NCBI RefSeq assembly: GCF_963666675.1 | Contig: NZ_OY762929.1 | Coordinates: forward strand, 6,156,501 to 6,220,500 | DNA: 64,000 nt | Origin: an uncultured Desulfobacter sp. | GTDB lineage: Bacteria; Desulfobacterota; Desulfobacteria; Desulfobacterales; Desulfobacteraceae | Direction: 5' to 3' | Shown here: positions 44,913 to 53,869 of the stretch, piece by piece | Layout: every line of letters begins with the position of its first letter | Position numbering within the stretch: position 1 is the first letter of the stretch | Notes under the pieces: generated by a model | The model's database searches: none | Seen by the model: the letters and a program-made list of their open reading frames with translations, nothing else | What the model was told of the DNA's origin: nothing | Made by a program: the position numbers and the translations under genes

Positions 44913-45100
44913 GGTCCATGCCATCGGCCGGGAACAGCCCTTGCCTTCTCATTCCCTGCTGGTCACTGACGCCGGGGTAATCCGGGCAATGCACTGTTTG
45001 GGGGATGGTAAAAAAATAGAAACCCTCCTCTCACCTTTAAAGCCCATTATGGCCAGTTGTTTGTGCCGGCTTCAAACCAAACAAAAACCGGGGGAAATAA
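44913..45100 (+). pseudogene. Decayed partial copy of the histidine phosphatase gene
   Basis: Two blocks match the gene at 39860-40477. The first (44913 onward, IGREQ) equals VGREQ near residue 50. The second (SHSLLVTDAGVIRAMHC, GDGKKIETLL) equals SHTLLVTHSGVIRTMRC and GEKMETLL near the end. About 290 bases between the blocks are missing, and a frameshift after ETLL destroys the tail, although the DNA match continues to the stop region. The catalytic His of the second motif is now Asp. This fragment and the intact gene bracket the protease-anchor pair. Confidence 0.8.
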
Positions 45101-45193
45101 ACCTGTATTTGCCCAATGACAAAGCCTGTCTTGATAACACCCCCTTAAATTGTTAAAACAGATGCATGTGCATTTCATAACAGGGAGTGATTT

Positions 45194-47056
45194 ATGTCCG
45201 ATATAAATTTGAGCGACTGGGAACGCAGTCTTGTACCTCCGGATAAGGTTTTAAACCACATTCGGCCAGGAATGACCGTTTTCATCGGCACGGGACCGGC
45301 TACGCCAAGGAGGCTGATCCGTACATTGCTTGATGTGGACAAACATAATATCAGGGACCTTGAGTTGATGCAGCTGGCGGTGCTGGGAGAGACCATTTTG
45401 TCCATCGACCGTCTGAATGCCCCCAACTACCGGTTAAAAACATTTTTTTCCGGGGGATACGTGGCCTGGGATACCATATCCAGTGCCCAGGTGGATCTTA
45501 TTCCGGCCTATTCCTCGGAGATACCCAAAATTATCAGGTCCGGCAGAATCAATGTGGATGTGGCCTTTATCCAGATCACCCCGCCCAATGATGCCGGATA
45601 TTGCAGCCTGGGCCTTGCCGTGGATGTGGCACGGGAGGTGATGGACAAGGCAAGCCTTGTGGTGGGCGAGGTCAATGAGGCCATGCCCTTTACCTATGGG
45701 GACACCTTTGTGTCCATTGAAGAGTTTGATCTTCTGGTGCGCTCGGACCGGGAGCCGATCACCTACACACCGGAACCGGCCAATGACATCATGAAAAAGG
45801 TGGCGGCCAATGTGGCCAATGAAATCCGGGACGGTGACTGTATCAATTACTCCCTTGGGCCTTTGTTTGAGGCGCTGGTGCCCTTTTTGTCGGACAAAAA
45901 AGATCTGGGCATCCATTCCCTCTATTTTACGGATGCCGCCGCAGAGCTGGTCAATTCCGGGGCCGTCACCAATAACCGGAAATCGCCGTTCCGGGGGAAA
46001 TCTCTGGCATCCTATGCCCTTGGCACCAAGGAGCTTATGAAATGGCTGCATAAAAACCCCCTGGTGGAGTTCCAGGGGATTGACTGGGTGTGCAACTCCC
46101 AGCTCATTGCCCGTAACCCCCAGTTTGTCGCCATATATGAAGGCCGCAAGGCAGATCTCCAGGGCAGGGTTGCCTTTCCTTTAACGGGGGCCGTTATTTC
46201 AGGCCCCGGCGAAGGAATTGATTTTTACAAGGCCGCAGAAGCCTCCGAAGACGGCAACACCATCATCGGTATGCCCAGCCGCAATGAAAAAGGCGAGTCC
46301 AATATCCTGTTCAGCATAGAGAAATCCGTCAACCAGTTACGGTTGCGCGAATCCATTCATGTGTTGGCCACCGAATACGGGGTGGCTTTGCTCAAATGGC
46401 GTCCCCTGCGGGAACGGGCCCAGGCCATCATTGATGTGGCCCATCCCGATGACCGGGAGGATTTGATTAAAATGGCCCGGGAAAAGAATATACTCTATTC
46501 CAACCAGATTTTTGTCAGTCGTTCCGCCCATCTGTATCCGGAATATGTTGCCCATTCCAAAACCTTCAAGGGGGAGAAAACCGTTCGGTTCCGGGCCATG
46601 AAACCCTCGTATGAAGAATCCATGCGCCGCTTTTTCTACCGTTGTTCCACGGAAACGGTATTTTACCGCTTCTTTTATTCGGTAAAAACCATGGGCCACG
46701 ATAAAATGCAGGCCTATGTGAATGTGGACTATACCAAAGAGTTTTCCGTTGTGGGTTTTGGTGGAAAAAAAGGCGAAAACCGTATCGTTGCCGAGGCCAG
46801 ACTGGTTGAAAGTGATGACGCCAAAGCCGGCGAAGTGGCTTTTCTGGTAGACGAAAATTACCAGGGCTCGGGGGTGGGGTCATATCTGATGAAGCTTTTG
46901 ATCGACGAGGGCAAAAAACGCATGCTTGAAGAACTCTATGCCGAAGTGCTGCCTGACAACCAGCCCATGATCAAGGTATTTGAAAAATCCGGCTTGCCTT
47001 TGAAATCACATCTTGACGGTGGCGTTTATCATATTACCCTGGCTTTGAAGGGTTGA
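45194..47056 (+). CDS. Acetyl-CoA hydrolase/transferase fused to a GNAT acetyltransferase domain
   Basis: 620 residues. The first 440 or so form a family I CoA-transferase/acetyl-CoA hydrolase (IRPGMTVFIGTGPATPRRL, FIQITPPNDAGYCSLGLAVD, GEVNEAMPFTYGD, and the GIDWVCNSQLIARNP region). The C-terminal part (about 450-620) is a GNAT domain with VDENYQGSGVGSYLMKLLIDEGKKR, the acyl-CoA binding loop, and ADN-type DNQPMIKVFEKSGL. The CoA transferase would move CoA between acetate and another acid, as used by Desulfobacter-type acetate oxidisers. The fused acetyltransferase might acetylate lysines, linking the acetyl-CoA pool to protein modification. This is inference. A GGGAG site precedes the ATG. 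Confidence 0.87.
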   Translation: MSDINLSDWERSLVPPDKVLNHIRPGMTVFIGTGPATPRRLIRTLLDVDKHNIRDLELMQLAVLGETILSIDRLNAPNYRLKTFFSGGYVAWDTISSAQVDLIPAYSSEIPKIIRSGRINVDVAFIQITPPNDAGYCSLGLAVDVAREVMDKASLVVGEVNEAMPFTYGDTFVSIEEFDLLVRSDREPITYTPEPANDIMKKVAANVANEIRDGDCINYSLGPLFEALVPFLSDKKDLGIHSLYFTDAAAELVNSGAVTNNRKSPFRGKSLASYALGTKELMKWLHKNPLVEFQGIDWVCNSQLIARNPQFVAIYEGRKADLQGRVAFPLTGAVISGPGEGIDFYKAAEASEDGNTIIGMPSRNEKGESNILFSIEKSVNQLRLRESIHVLATEYGVALLKWRPLRERAQAIIDVAHPDDREDLIKMAREKNILYSNQIFVSRSAHLYPEYVAHSKTFKGEKTVRFRAMKPSYEESMRRFFYRCSTETVFYRFFYSVKTMGHDKMQAYVNVDYTKEFSVVGFGGKKGENRIVAEARLVESDDAKAGEVAFLVDENYQGSGVGSYLMKLLIDEGKKRMLEELYAEVLPDNQPMIKVFEKSGLPLKSHLDGGVYHITLALKG

Positions 47057-47179
47057 TTCTAAATCTGTTTCCGGGGCTGTTTCAATATTTATTCATAAAA
47101 ATTTTAGGTTTTTACGATTCAGGTCGATACCTCTAATCAGGAAAAGAAAATTCGCAAAAACCGTTAAATCGGGAGAATA

Positions 47180-48118
47180 ATGATGAACAGCGTATCCCAA
47201 ACCAATGCCAACGCCTATGGCCTGCATAACCGGGCCACTCCGTCCAACACCGGCACCGCTTTAAGTTCCAATGAACTTTCTGTTGCGTCCTATTCAAGCC
47301 TTGATGCGGGACTGACCATCCAGACCCGAGAGGGGGATACGGTGTCCCTGTCCACCAGCCAATATTCCGAACTTGGCGCCTATGAATACAGCAGCCGGGG
47401 GGTGGTTAAAAACGAAGACGGGTATGCCGCAGCCGCCTACAATGTCCGGGAGATAACCTTGACCACCGGAGAAACCTTTTCGTTTACCGTGGAAGGGGAC
47501 CTGAACGAAGAGGAACTTGAGGACATTGAATCCATTCTCACCGGCGTGGACAATATTATCGGCGATATGATGGAAGGGGATCTGCAGGGTGCTGTTTCCC
47601 AGGCCATGCGCATGGGGTATTACGACTCAATTTCTTCCTATGAAGCCGATATTACAGTGAAGTCGGCCTACGCCATGTACAGTCAGGAGCAGGTCGCCGC
47701 CACAGGTGCTCTGGGACCGGATTCGGTCGCAGGGTATCTTGGGGATGCCGATGACACGGATACCGATACTGATGACGTTGGAACTATAGGAGTGGTGGAT
47801 GATCTGGAACGTCCTCTGATTGATCAGTTGTCCGAGCTTCTGGAAAAGCAGCGGGAAGAGGCCCTGGCCCGGGCGCGTGAACCCTTAGGCAGCCTGTTTG
47901 ATCACTATCTGGAAACCCAGGTGGCCAAGGACACAAGTGAGGCCCGGCCCAATGACGAGGATTCCCTGGTAGACGGGAACCAGGCCGATAGCGTGCGATC
48001 AAACAAATCCGAGCCTTCCTTTTCCGATCTTCTTGAAAAGGCTGCCGAGGCTGTTGACCGGACCATTGCGAACATCATGGAAAACGCGTTTGATAATTCT
48101 TTGAAATCCTTTATTTAG
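47180..48118 (+). CDS. Hypothetical protein with acidic linker
   Basis: 312 residues, no signal peptide. The N-terminal 45 residues are Asn/Ser/Thr-rich and probably flexible. A region of alternating strands follows (LTIQTREGDTVSLSTSQYS, LTTGETFSFTVEGDLNEEE), then a helical part. A very acidic linker (DADDTDTDTDD near residues 193-203) leads to a C-terminal helical region (QLSELLEKQREEALARAREP and FSDLLEKAAEAVDRTIAN) likely to form coiled coils. The start at 47180 or 47183 follows CGGGAG. I do not recognise the family. The layout resembles surface-appendage or hook-length type regulators, but nothing in the neighbourhood supports that. Confidence 0.7.
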   Translation: MMNSVSQTNANAYGLHNRATPSNTGTALSSNELSVASYSSLDAGLTIQTREGDTVSLSTSQYSELGAYEYSSRGVVKNEDGYAAAAYNVREITLTTGETFSFTVEGDLNEEELEDIESILTGVDNIIGDMMEGDLQGAVSQAMRMGYYDSISSYEADITVKSAYAMYSQEQVAATGALGPDSVAGYLGDADDTDTDTDDVGTIGVVDDLERPLIDQLSELLEKQREEALARAREPLGSLFDHYLETQVAKDTSEARPNDEDSLVDGNQADSVRSNKSEPSFSDLLEKAAEAVDRTIANIMENAFDNSLKSFI

Positions 48119-48187
48119 GTGTGGGGGCCTGGAACTAATCAAACCCGTGCAATTGAAATAGTGTAAAATCGGATTTTAGAACAATGT

Positions 48188-48222
48188 ACAGCCTGGTCTC
48201 TTTTTATGAGGGGCCGGGCTGT
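48188..48222 (+). terminator. Hairpin after the hypothetical gene
   Basis: ACAGCCTGG (48188-48196) pairs with CCGGGCTGT (48214-48222, one G-T pair), followed by a T-rich stretch. A second, AT-rich hairpin, TAACTATTT/AAATAGTTA, lies at 48300-48330. The rest of 48119-48510 (about 390 bp) shows no gene I can support. Confidence 0.6.
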
Positions 48223-48510
48223 TCATGTTTTTAACATAGAGTCTGATCCGTTGCTGACATCTTTAAAATGCCTATTAAATTTTGTTGAAGCTAAATGTGT
48301 AACTATTTAAATTTAAACTAAAAATAGTTAACACGATTCGGTGTGGAATCATTTCTTTCATATTTTGTTTTTCTATGTCGGAATATTACGATAGAATGTC
48401 AAAATAACAGATCAAATCATCACAACGTTCTATAGACGATTAACGGGTGAGAGAATAAAATCAAAATTCATATTACACTGGTGGAGTGGTGTATAACTGG
48501 GGCATAAAAA

Positions 48511-48750
48511 ATGGAACATGAAATGGGTACGATTGTTGAGGTTATTATAACCCTTGATAATGGTGACGAACTTGCCGGTAGTATAAACATGATAAACTAT
48601 AAAAGATTTTCCGATTACATTGAAAATCATGACAATAGTCATATCAAATTGTTCCAAGCCAAAAAAAATAAAGGGGCTATTAAAGGCGGATTAAAGAAAT
48701 TTTTACTGATTCCCAAATCAAAGATTTGTATATATGAACCCTTTGAATGA
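48511..48750 (+). CDS. Small hypothetical protein
   Basis: 79 residues: VEVIITLDNGDELAGSINMINYKRFSDYIENH, then FLLIPKSKICIYEPFE. A beta-rich small domain of a kind seen in short conserved bacterial proteins (a DUF6812-like pattern), cytoplasmic, without cysteines. There is no strong ribosome site, and the surrounding DNA is AT-rich, so the gene may be horizontally acquired or weakly expressed. It stands alone between two gene-poor stretches. Confidence 0.5.
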   Translation: MEHEMGTIVEVIITLDNGDELAGSINMINYKRFSDYIENHDNSHIKLFQAKKNKGAIKGGLKKFLLIPKSKICIYEPFE

Positions 48751-49218
48751 GATTGTGCGCCGAAGACAATTGCATCAATTTAAGACAATAATGCTCCAGA
48801 TGACACATGTCCAAAACATGCAGCAGAAGGCCACGCATGATAGCCACACTTTGCCTCTGTAGCTAATTTTGAATCTTTTTACTTGCGTTTGTCTGCCAGG
48901 CAGATTGTTTTTTTCTCTTGTGATTTTAATCAGCTTTAAAAAACTCAAAGACATGATAATGGCCTTTTGATGTAAACGCAGGATCTGGTAAACAATTTCT
49001 CTTGGGGGCCAACTAAATATTTGCCCTTTTTACGATCACGACGACAAGATCTTGTTGCCCCAAGATATCTTCATATTCTTAAATAAATTTGTAATTTTAA
49101 ATTCTCGCAATTATTGCTAACCGTTGAGAGTATGCAAAAAATAAGCCCGTGTTGTTGTTTTGCCCTGAATAAATTGAACGATATACGTTTTTATTTGATT
49201 GATTTCAAGTCGTTCTAT
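48751..49218. other. Gene-free stretch
   Basis: I see no supportable gene. Short frames on both strands are interrupted by stops. A small hairpin (TCTGC/GCAGA, 48892-48904) followed by a T-rich run may be a terminator remnant. The stretch probably holds decayed sequence. Confidence 0.5.
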
Positions 49219-49320
49219 GAATAACGGCCATGGGCCGACCTGACATATCAACTGCCAGGCTTAAGCCCACAACGAAACATGAAAGTAACTCAGCAACTTA
49301 TGGAAACTTTCACATAAAAT
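49219..49320 (+). ncRNA. Structured RNA-like element, copy B
   Basis: Aligns along its whole length with copy A (44032-44130): TAACGGCCATGGG, CCAGGCT, CCCACAAC and AACTCAGCAAC are shared. TGGGC pairs with GCCCA (TGGGA/TCCCA in copy A), CCTG with CAGG, and GAAAGT (49281-49286) with ACTTTC (49306-49311), where copy A has TAGCAA/TTGCTA. The stems differ but still pair. No gene follows it on the plus strand. Confidence 0.48.
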
Positions 49321-49543
49321 CTGTGTGATTTGTTTACTTTCGTTGTGGTCTGATCCACTGTGAAAAATCAAGTCACCACATAGCGGATAGATTGTTTATA
49401 GAAATTGTTAATCATTTTTTTGTCCTAAGCATCACCACGCGTCATAAGTGTGTGAAGAAAAATGCATATATTGGGAGTTTTTTTATATAAAATCCAATAA
49501 AGTTTTTATTAAAATAACATCGCCTGTTGCACTTTTGGGGTAA

Positions 49544-50533
49544 TCAGGTGATGCCGTAGCGGGCAAGGGCTGAGTTTACGATCTGGTCAATCAGGCGGCG
49601 GTAATCTTCCATTTCCCCTTTTTTTGATGCATGGTGCAGGGTATAAAGCTGGGGGCTCCAACTCTTGACCGGCTTTAGGCCTGGAATACCGTTTACTTCA
49701 ATGATTTTTACGTTTCCCTGGTTGTCCAGGCGCATGTCGGCCCGGACATGGTCCATGCAATCCAAGGCGTTCATGGCTTTGGCCGCGGCCGCTATGGTGT
49801 TTTGGGCCAATTCGCCGGCCGGCTGGATTTTTGTGGCACCCACACCGCGCAGGTTTGCACTTAGGATGGGGTATCTGCCAAAATGTTTGGGATCCACTGT
49901 GACCATACCGGGTAAAAATTCCTGGAATTTTCCGTTGCCCAGCATAAGCACTGTATACTCCCGGCCAGGTAGGTACTCTTCCACCAGAGCGGGCTGATCA
50001 TAATGTGTATGGATAAAATTCACCTGGGCGACCAATCCTTCGACAGAGTTTACCACACTGTTATCACTAATTCCCACGGATCGGCTTTCTAGGCTGGGTT
50101 TCACAAAGGCCGGGAACACGATTTCCGGCAGGGGGTGACCCTGGTCTATCTGGTGATGATATGGCACGGGGACGCCTGCCTTGTCCAGAATGTTGTGGGT
50201 GGCGGTTTTGTGAATCAGCGCTTTCATGGCGGCGGCATCCGGGCCGATATAGGGAATCCCGCGTTTGTCAAGAATGTCTGCTATCCAGTCGTCCTCGCTA
50301 CCGGGCATCCCTACGGTGTCTTCGTTTTCCGTTATATGGTACAGGGCACTCCAGACGATATCGAAGGTTCGGGTATCCAGGGCCTGGGTTAATTCGTCCA
50401 TATTTGATACGAAAACGATGTCCGCAGATTTGTCTGACTGGTTGACGGCATGTGAAATCTCCTGGGTTACGGCCATGTCGCCCCAGCCCTGGGCATCACC
50501 GCCGGGACCGGTAATCAGTAAAATACGATGCAT
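49544..50533 (-). CDS. D-alanine-D-alanine ligase-like ATP-grasp enzyme
   Basis: 329 residues with the three parts of the Ddl/ATP-grasp fold. The N-terminal domain starts MHRILLITGPGGDAQGWGD. The central ATP-binding part has FPAFVKPSLESRSVGISDNS and ALVEEYLPGREYTVLML. The C-terminal part has DHVRADMRLDNQGNVKIIEVNGIPGLKP, supplying the Mg-binding residues (EVN). Family members join two D-amino acids or an amino acid and an acid with ATP. The N-terminal sequence differs from housekeeping Ddl, and the gene is last in a D-amino-acid operon, so a different dipeptide product is likely. It lies ten bases after the racemase gene. Confidence 0.82.
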   Translation of the reverse strand: MHRILLITGPGGDAQGWGDMAVTQEISHAVNQSDKSADIVFVSNMDELTQALDTRTFDIVWSALYHITENEDTVGMPGSEDDWIADILDKRGIPYIGPDAAAMKALIHKTATHNILDKAGVPVPYHHQIDQGHPLPEIVFPAFVKPSLESRSVGISDNSVVNSVEGLVAQVNFIHTHYDQPALVEEYLPGREYTVLMLGNGKFQEFLPGMVTVDPKHFGRYPILSANLRGVGATKIQPAGELAQNTIAAAAKAMNALDCMDHVRADMRLDNQGNVKIIEVNGIPGLKPVKSWSPQLYTLHHASKKGEMEDYRRLIDQIVNSALARYGIT

Positions 50534-50542
50534 ATTTTGACC

Positions 50543-51445
50543 TTATTTCAGCTCTACGCTGAACAGATTTCTGTCCAGCCGATAATTTTTCAGGGCCTTG
50601 ACCACATCCGGTGACACCCTGGACAGCAGGCGGTCATAGGCCTGGATTCCTTCCGGTTCCCATGAGACCCTGGATACAATATCTATGGAGATCCGGGTTG
50701 ATCCGCCGGGAATAATGCCTTGGCAGGCGTCGTCAACCATGGCCTCGTTGGGGTTTAAAATTTCAACGTTTCTGCCGGAATGACGGGCCAAGGCATCTTT
50801 AAACATATCTTTACAATACCCAAAATGGGTGCAGCAAAGTCCGGCATACACGGTGGCATTGGTGGTTTTGAGATTTTGGGCGGCCTGGGCGGCAAATTCA
50901 TCAATTACGGTGTTGACCGCGTTGCTGAACGGGGCCCGCTCAATCTTACCTGCAAGGCCTAAATATCCCTGGGTGATGATGCGTTCCGGGGCAATCCCCT
51001 GTTCAACCAACGCTTTTTTATGGCTGTTTTCATGGATGGTGATGGGCGTAGCAAAAATTACGGCACAGGCTGACGTATCCCGGATCAGTTTGTCATGGAT
51101 CATCTGAACCCCATGGTCCACAATGCCGGTGACTGGAATTGTCGTCTTTTTTGCGAATTGGGTAAACGGATAGATCACGGAGAGGGTGTTGCAGGCAATA
51201 TAGATGTGATCGGGGGTGTACTTGGCCATGGCTGCCAGGGCATTGTTAAACACCCTGGCCCGGTCCTCAGGATTCGGATAATGCCGGTACCCCTTGTCCT
51301 GTTCGGGCCAGGCATTGAAATAGACCAGCTGAATGCCGTCGTACCGTGCATCATCGGCAAATCTTGCGGCCATGCCCGCACACACGGAAAGCCCGCCAAG
51401 TCCTGAGTCGGTGACAACCAGGGTGATCTGTTTTTTATCGCTCAT
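50543..51445 (-). CDS. Aspartate/glutamate racemase family protein
   Basis: The ATG at 51445 is preferred. An upstream in-frame ATG at 51469 lies inside the CapA-like gene, and the conserved sequence begins soon after the later ATG. 300 residues. Both catalytic cysteines are visible, in IACNTLSVIYP and GLCCTHFGYC, with TDSGLGGLSV at the N-terminus and ITQGYLGLAGKIE between. This matches cofactor-independent Asp/Glu racemases such as MurI. It would make D-glutamate or D-aspartate. Since a standard MurI should exist elsewhere for peptidoglycan, this is probably a specialised copy serving the operon's product. Confidence 0.85.
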   Translation of the reverse strand: MSDKKQITLVVTDSGLGGLSVCAGMAARFADDARYDGIQLVYFNAWPEQDKGYRHYPNPEDRARVFNNALAAMAKYTPDHIYIACNTLSVIYPFTQFAKKTTIPVTGIVDHGVQMIHDKLIRDTSACAVIFATPITIHENSHKKALVEQGIAPERIITQGYLGLAGKIERAPFSNAVNTVIDEFAAQAAQNLKTTNATVYAGLCCTHFGYCKDMFKDALARHSGRNVEILNPNEAMVDDACQGIIPGGSTRISIDIVSRVSWEPEGIQAYDRLLSRVSPDVVKALKNYRLDRNLFSVELK

Positions 51446-51447
51446 AT

Positions 51448-52686
51448 TTAAATCTGCCTTGTCAGCCACTCCCGGGCCAAATCCTGGGCCCAGGCAGGGC
51501 TTTGGCCCATTTTGCCTTCCACCACACGGGTGAGCAGATCTTTCCAGTGGTGAAAATGCTGGGCCGTGGTCAACCGGTTTCTGAACATGGCTGCCGCCTT
51601 GCCCGGCGTGTTGTCCAGTTTGTTTAAAATCATGTTGACTTCATTTTTGAATCCGTGCATCCCGTAATAATCCAAAAAGCCCTGCCAGGCATCTTTACTA
51701 CCTTCGGTTGTGGCTAAGGGGCCGCTGATCTGCCTGAACCGTTTGAAGAAATAATCCCGGTCCGGCCCGGCAAGCATCTGAACGCCCCGGTCATGAATCC
51801 GGTAGGGCGCGACATCCAGGCCGACCACCCCGTTTTTGCTGACGCACAGGCGCACCATATAACCTAATTTCCGCCAGAATAGATGGGTGGGTTGGTAAAA
51901 CACAAAGTTGCCCAGGCTGCAGCAGATCGGTGTGTTTCCATGGAAGAACAATCCCTGGGGTACATGGGGATGATGCCCGATTACGGCGTCTGCTCCGGCA
52001 TCGGCCAGTTCCCTGAAGGCATTTGTGACGTATTCCGGTGCAAAGGGGATATATTCAAGACCGCAGTGGGCAATGGCGATGACGGCATGGGGCCTCTGGG
52101 GGATATCTTGTTTCAGCGTTTGAATGCGGGAGCAGGCACTTTCAATGTCCCACCCGGCCACACCCGGACCCGGACCGGCGGCGGTTAGATCTTCTCCTTC
52201 GCTGATGTTGATGATGGCAATGCGAATCCCTTTGGCTTCCATAATCAGGGGCGCTTCAGCTGCCTCTTGGGTCATGCCTGCACCTGTGCGGGCGATGCCG
52301 TGACGGTCCAGAACTTCGGTGGTCTGCCGGAATGCGTCAACACCAAAATCAAACATATGGTTGTTCGCCAGTGTGACAGCGGAAAAAGGCACTGCGGCCA
52401 GTCCTTTCACATGGCATGGCTTGCCTTTGAACACAGCCCCGCTTTTACATGATTCACTGCCGATATCACTTAACTGGGCTTCCAGGTTCACAACGGTTAG
52501 GTCGGCGTCCTGCAACAGAGGCAGAACATCGCCGTATATGCCCCGGGGACCGGATTCAATCAGCGGGGCAAAGGCCCGGATGGGCGCCCAGTCCCCGGCG
52601 ATGATCAGGGTGGCGGCATTTGTCGGCCCGGTATCCCTGGCCCAGGAACCGGTTTGAAAATTAAAGAAATTTGTGTCCGCCATCAA
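51448..52686 (-). CDS. CapA/PgsA-family protein (metallophosphatase fold)
   Basis: 412 residues. The CapA domain runs from about 25 to 280: LIIAGDWAPIRAF, ADLTVVNLEAQLSD, TLANNHMFDFG (NHMxD), IAIAHCGLEYIPF, VIGHHPHVPQG and SLGNFVFYQP. These metal-binding histidines and aspartates fit the metallophosphatase-like family that includes CapA/PgsA of poly-gamma-glutamate capsule synthesis. The C-terminal 130 residues are unassigned. No signal peptide or membrane helix is apparent, unlike capsule-anchored CapA. It sits between alanine racemase and the Asp/Glu racemase in an operon with spacings of ten and two bases, suggesting a role in a D-amino-acid polymer or peptide. Confidence 0.83.
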   Translation of the reverse strand: MMADTNFFNFQTGSWARDTGPTNAATLIIAGDWAPIRAFAPLIESGPRGIYGDVLPLLQDADLTVVNLEAQLSDIGSESCKSGAVFKGKPCHVKGLAAVPFSAVTLANNHMFDFGVDAFRQTTEVLDRHGIARTGAGMTQEAAEAPLIMEAKGIRIAIINISEGEDLTAAGPGPGVAGWDIESACSRIQTLKQDIPQRPHAVIAIAHCGLEYIPFAPEYVTNAFRELADAGADAVIGHHPHVPQGLFFHGNTPICCSLGNFVFYQPTHLFWRKLGYMVRLCVSKNGVVGLDVAPYRIHDRGVQMLAGPDRDYFFKRFRQISGPLATTEGSKDAWQGFLDYYGMHGFKNEVNMILNKLDNTPGKAAAMFRNRLTTAQHFHHWKDLLTRVVEGKMGQSPAWAQDLAREWLTRQI

Positions 52687-52696
52687 TTTTTTGTCC

Positions 52697-53869
52697 TTAC
52701 ACGTAGGACAACGGCATCCGGCCGGTCAGGCCTGTGGTGACCTCGTAGTTGATGGTTCCTGTGAGACGGGCAATGTGGTCCGCCGTAATTTGTTCATCTC
52801 CCTGGGCACCGAGGATGGTGACATCGTCTCCGGGTTTGACCCCTGGAATGTGGCCCACATCAATCATCGTGAAATCCATGGTAACCCTGCCCACAATCGG
52901 CGCCTTTTTGCCTTTAATCAGCATTTGACCCTGGTTTGACAAGAGCCTGTTGTATCCGTCTGCATACCCGATGGGTACTGTGGCAATCACCGTGGGTGCT
53001 GTGGTGATATGGGTACAGCCGTAAGATACCGTGAAATTTTCAGGTACCGGCTTGACATAAATGACTTTTGCCGTGATGGACATGATCGGTGCAAGGGTAT
53101 GTTTTGTGATATCTATCTCATCAGAAGGGGCCATCCCGTACATGGCAACGCCCGGGCGTACCATGTCAAAATGGGCTTCGCGCAACTCAAGAACGCCGGC
53201 GGAATTGGCGGCATGGCGAATTTTCGGCCGGATTCCCATATCTGCAAGCATGGCAACCATCTCATTGAACCGGTTCAGCTGGCCCCCGGCATGGGTTTTA
53301 TCAATGAGGTCTGCCTTGGCAAAATGGGTATATGCGCCTTCCACCTCAAGGCCTTCCAGGGCGGGAATCTCCCCGGCCTGGTCGATACCTGCCGATTCCC
53401 TGGAGTTTCGGGGCACCACGTCCGGATGAAGAAACCCAAGACGCCCCATGCCCGTATCCAGCTTGATATGAATTTTTAAGGTGGTATTTAAAAGTTGTGC
53501 CGCGGCAGACAAGGCTTTGGCGGATTGGATATCCGCAACACTTGCCCGGATGCCGTGGGCGGCAAGAAAAGAGACCTGTTCGGGCAGGGCTTCTCCCAAA
53601 AGAAGAATGGGCGCGGTGATCCCGGCGTCTCTCATGGCGACAGCTTCGGAGATCCGGGCCACGGCAAGAAAAGAGGCCCCGTTTTCAATTGCGGTTTTTG
53701 CGCATTGGATTCCGCCATGTCCGTAGGCATTGGCCTTGACCACGGCACAGAACCGGGTAGTGGTCGGAATCAAAGCGTTCAGGGTGCGTACATTATGTCC
53801 AAAGCGGGATAGATCCACCTGCACCCGGCTTTGGGGCTCAAGAAACGTTTGTGCGCTGGAGGAATTCAT
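52697..53869 (-). CDS. alr: Alanine racemase
   Basis: 390 residues with the type III PLP fold: VDLSRFGHNVRTL, the PLP lysine K45 in CAVVKANAYGHG, the KLDTGMGRLGF motif, HAANSAGVLE, RPGVAMYG, and the second catalytic tyrosine in VSYGCTH. Length and motifs are normal. It interconverts L- and D-alanine or serine. The ATG overlaps the aminotransferase stop by one base (TGATG), and the CapA-like gene follows after ten bases. It is probably not the only alanine racemase in the genome, though that cannot be told from this window. Confidence 0.93.
   Translation of the reverse strand: MNSSSAQTFLEPQSRVQVDLSRFGHNVRTLNALIPTTTRFCAVVKANAYGHGGIQCAKTAIENGASFLAVARISEAVAMRDAGITAPILLLGEALPEQVSFLAAHGIRASVADIQSAKALSAAAQLLNTTLKIHIKLDTGMGRLGFLHPDVVPRNSRESAGIDQAGEIPALEGLEVEGAYTHFAKADLIDKTHAGGQLNRFNEMVAMLADMGIRPKIRHAANSAGVLELREAHFDMVRPGVAMYGMAPSDEIDITKHTLAPIMSITAKVIYVKPVPENFTVSYGCTHITTAPTVIATVPIGYADGYNRLLSNQGQMLIKGKKAPIVGRVTMDFTMIDVGHIPGVKPGDDVTILGAQGDEQITADHIARLTGTINYEVTTGLTGRMPLSYV

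Noticed and set aside
48751..49218. Possible transposase remnant on the minus strand
   Set aside because: Short translated pieces could be read, but none matched a family I know and stops interrupt every frame.
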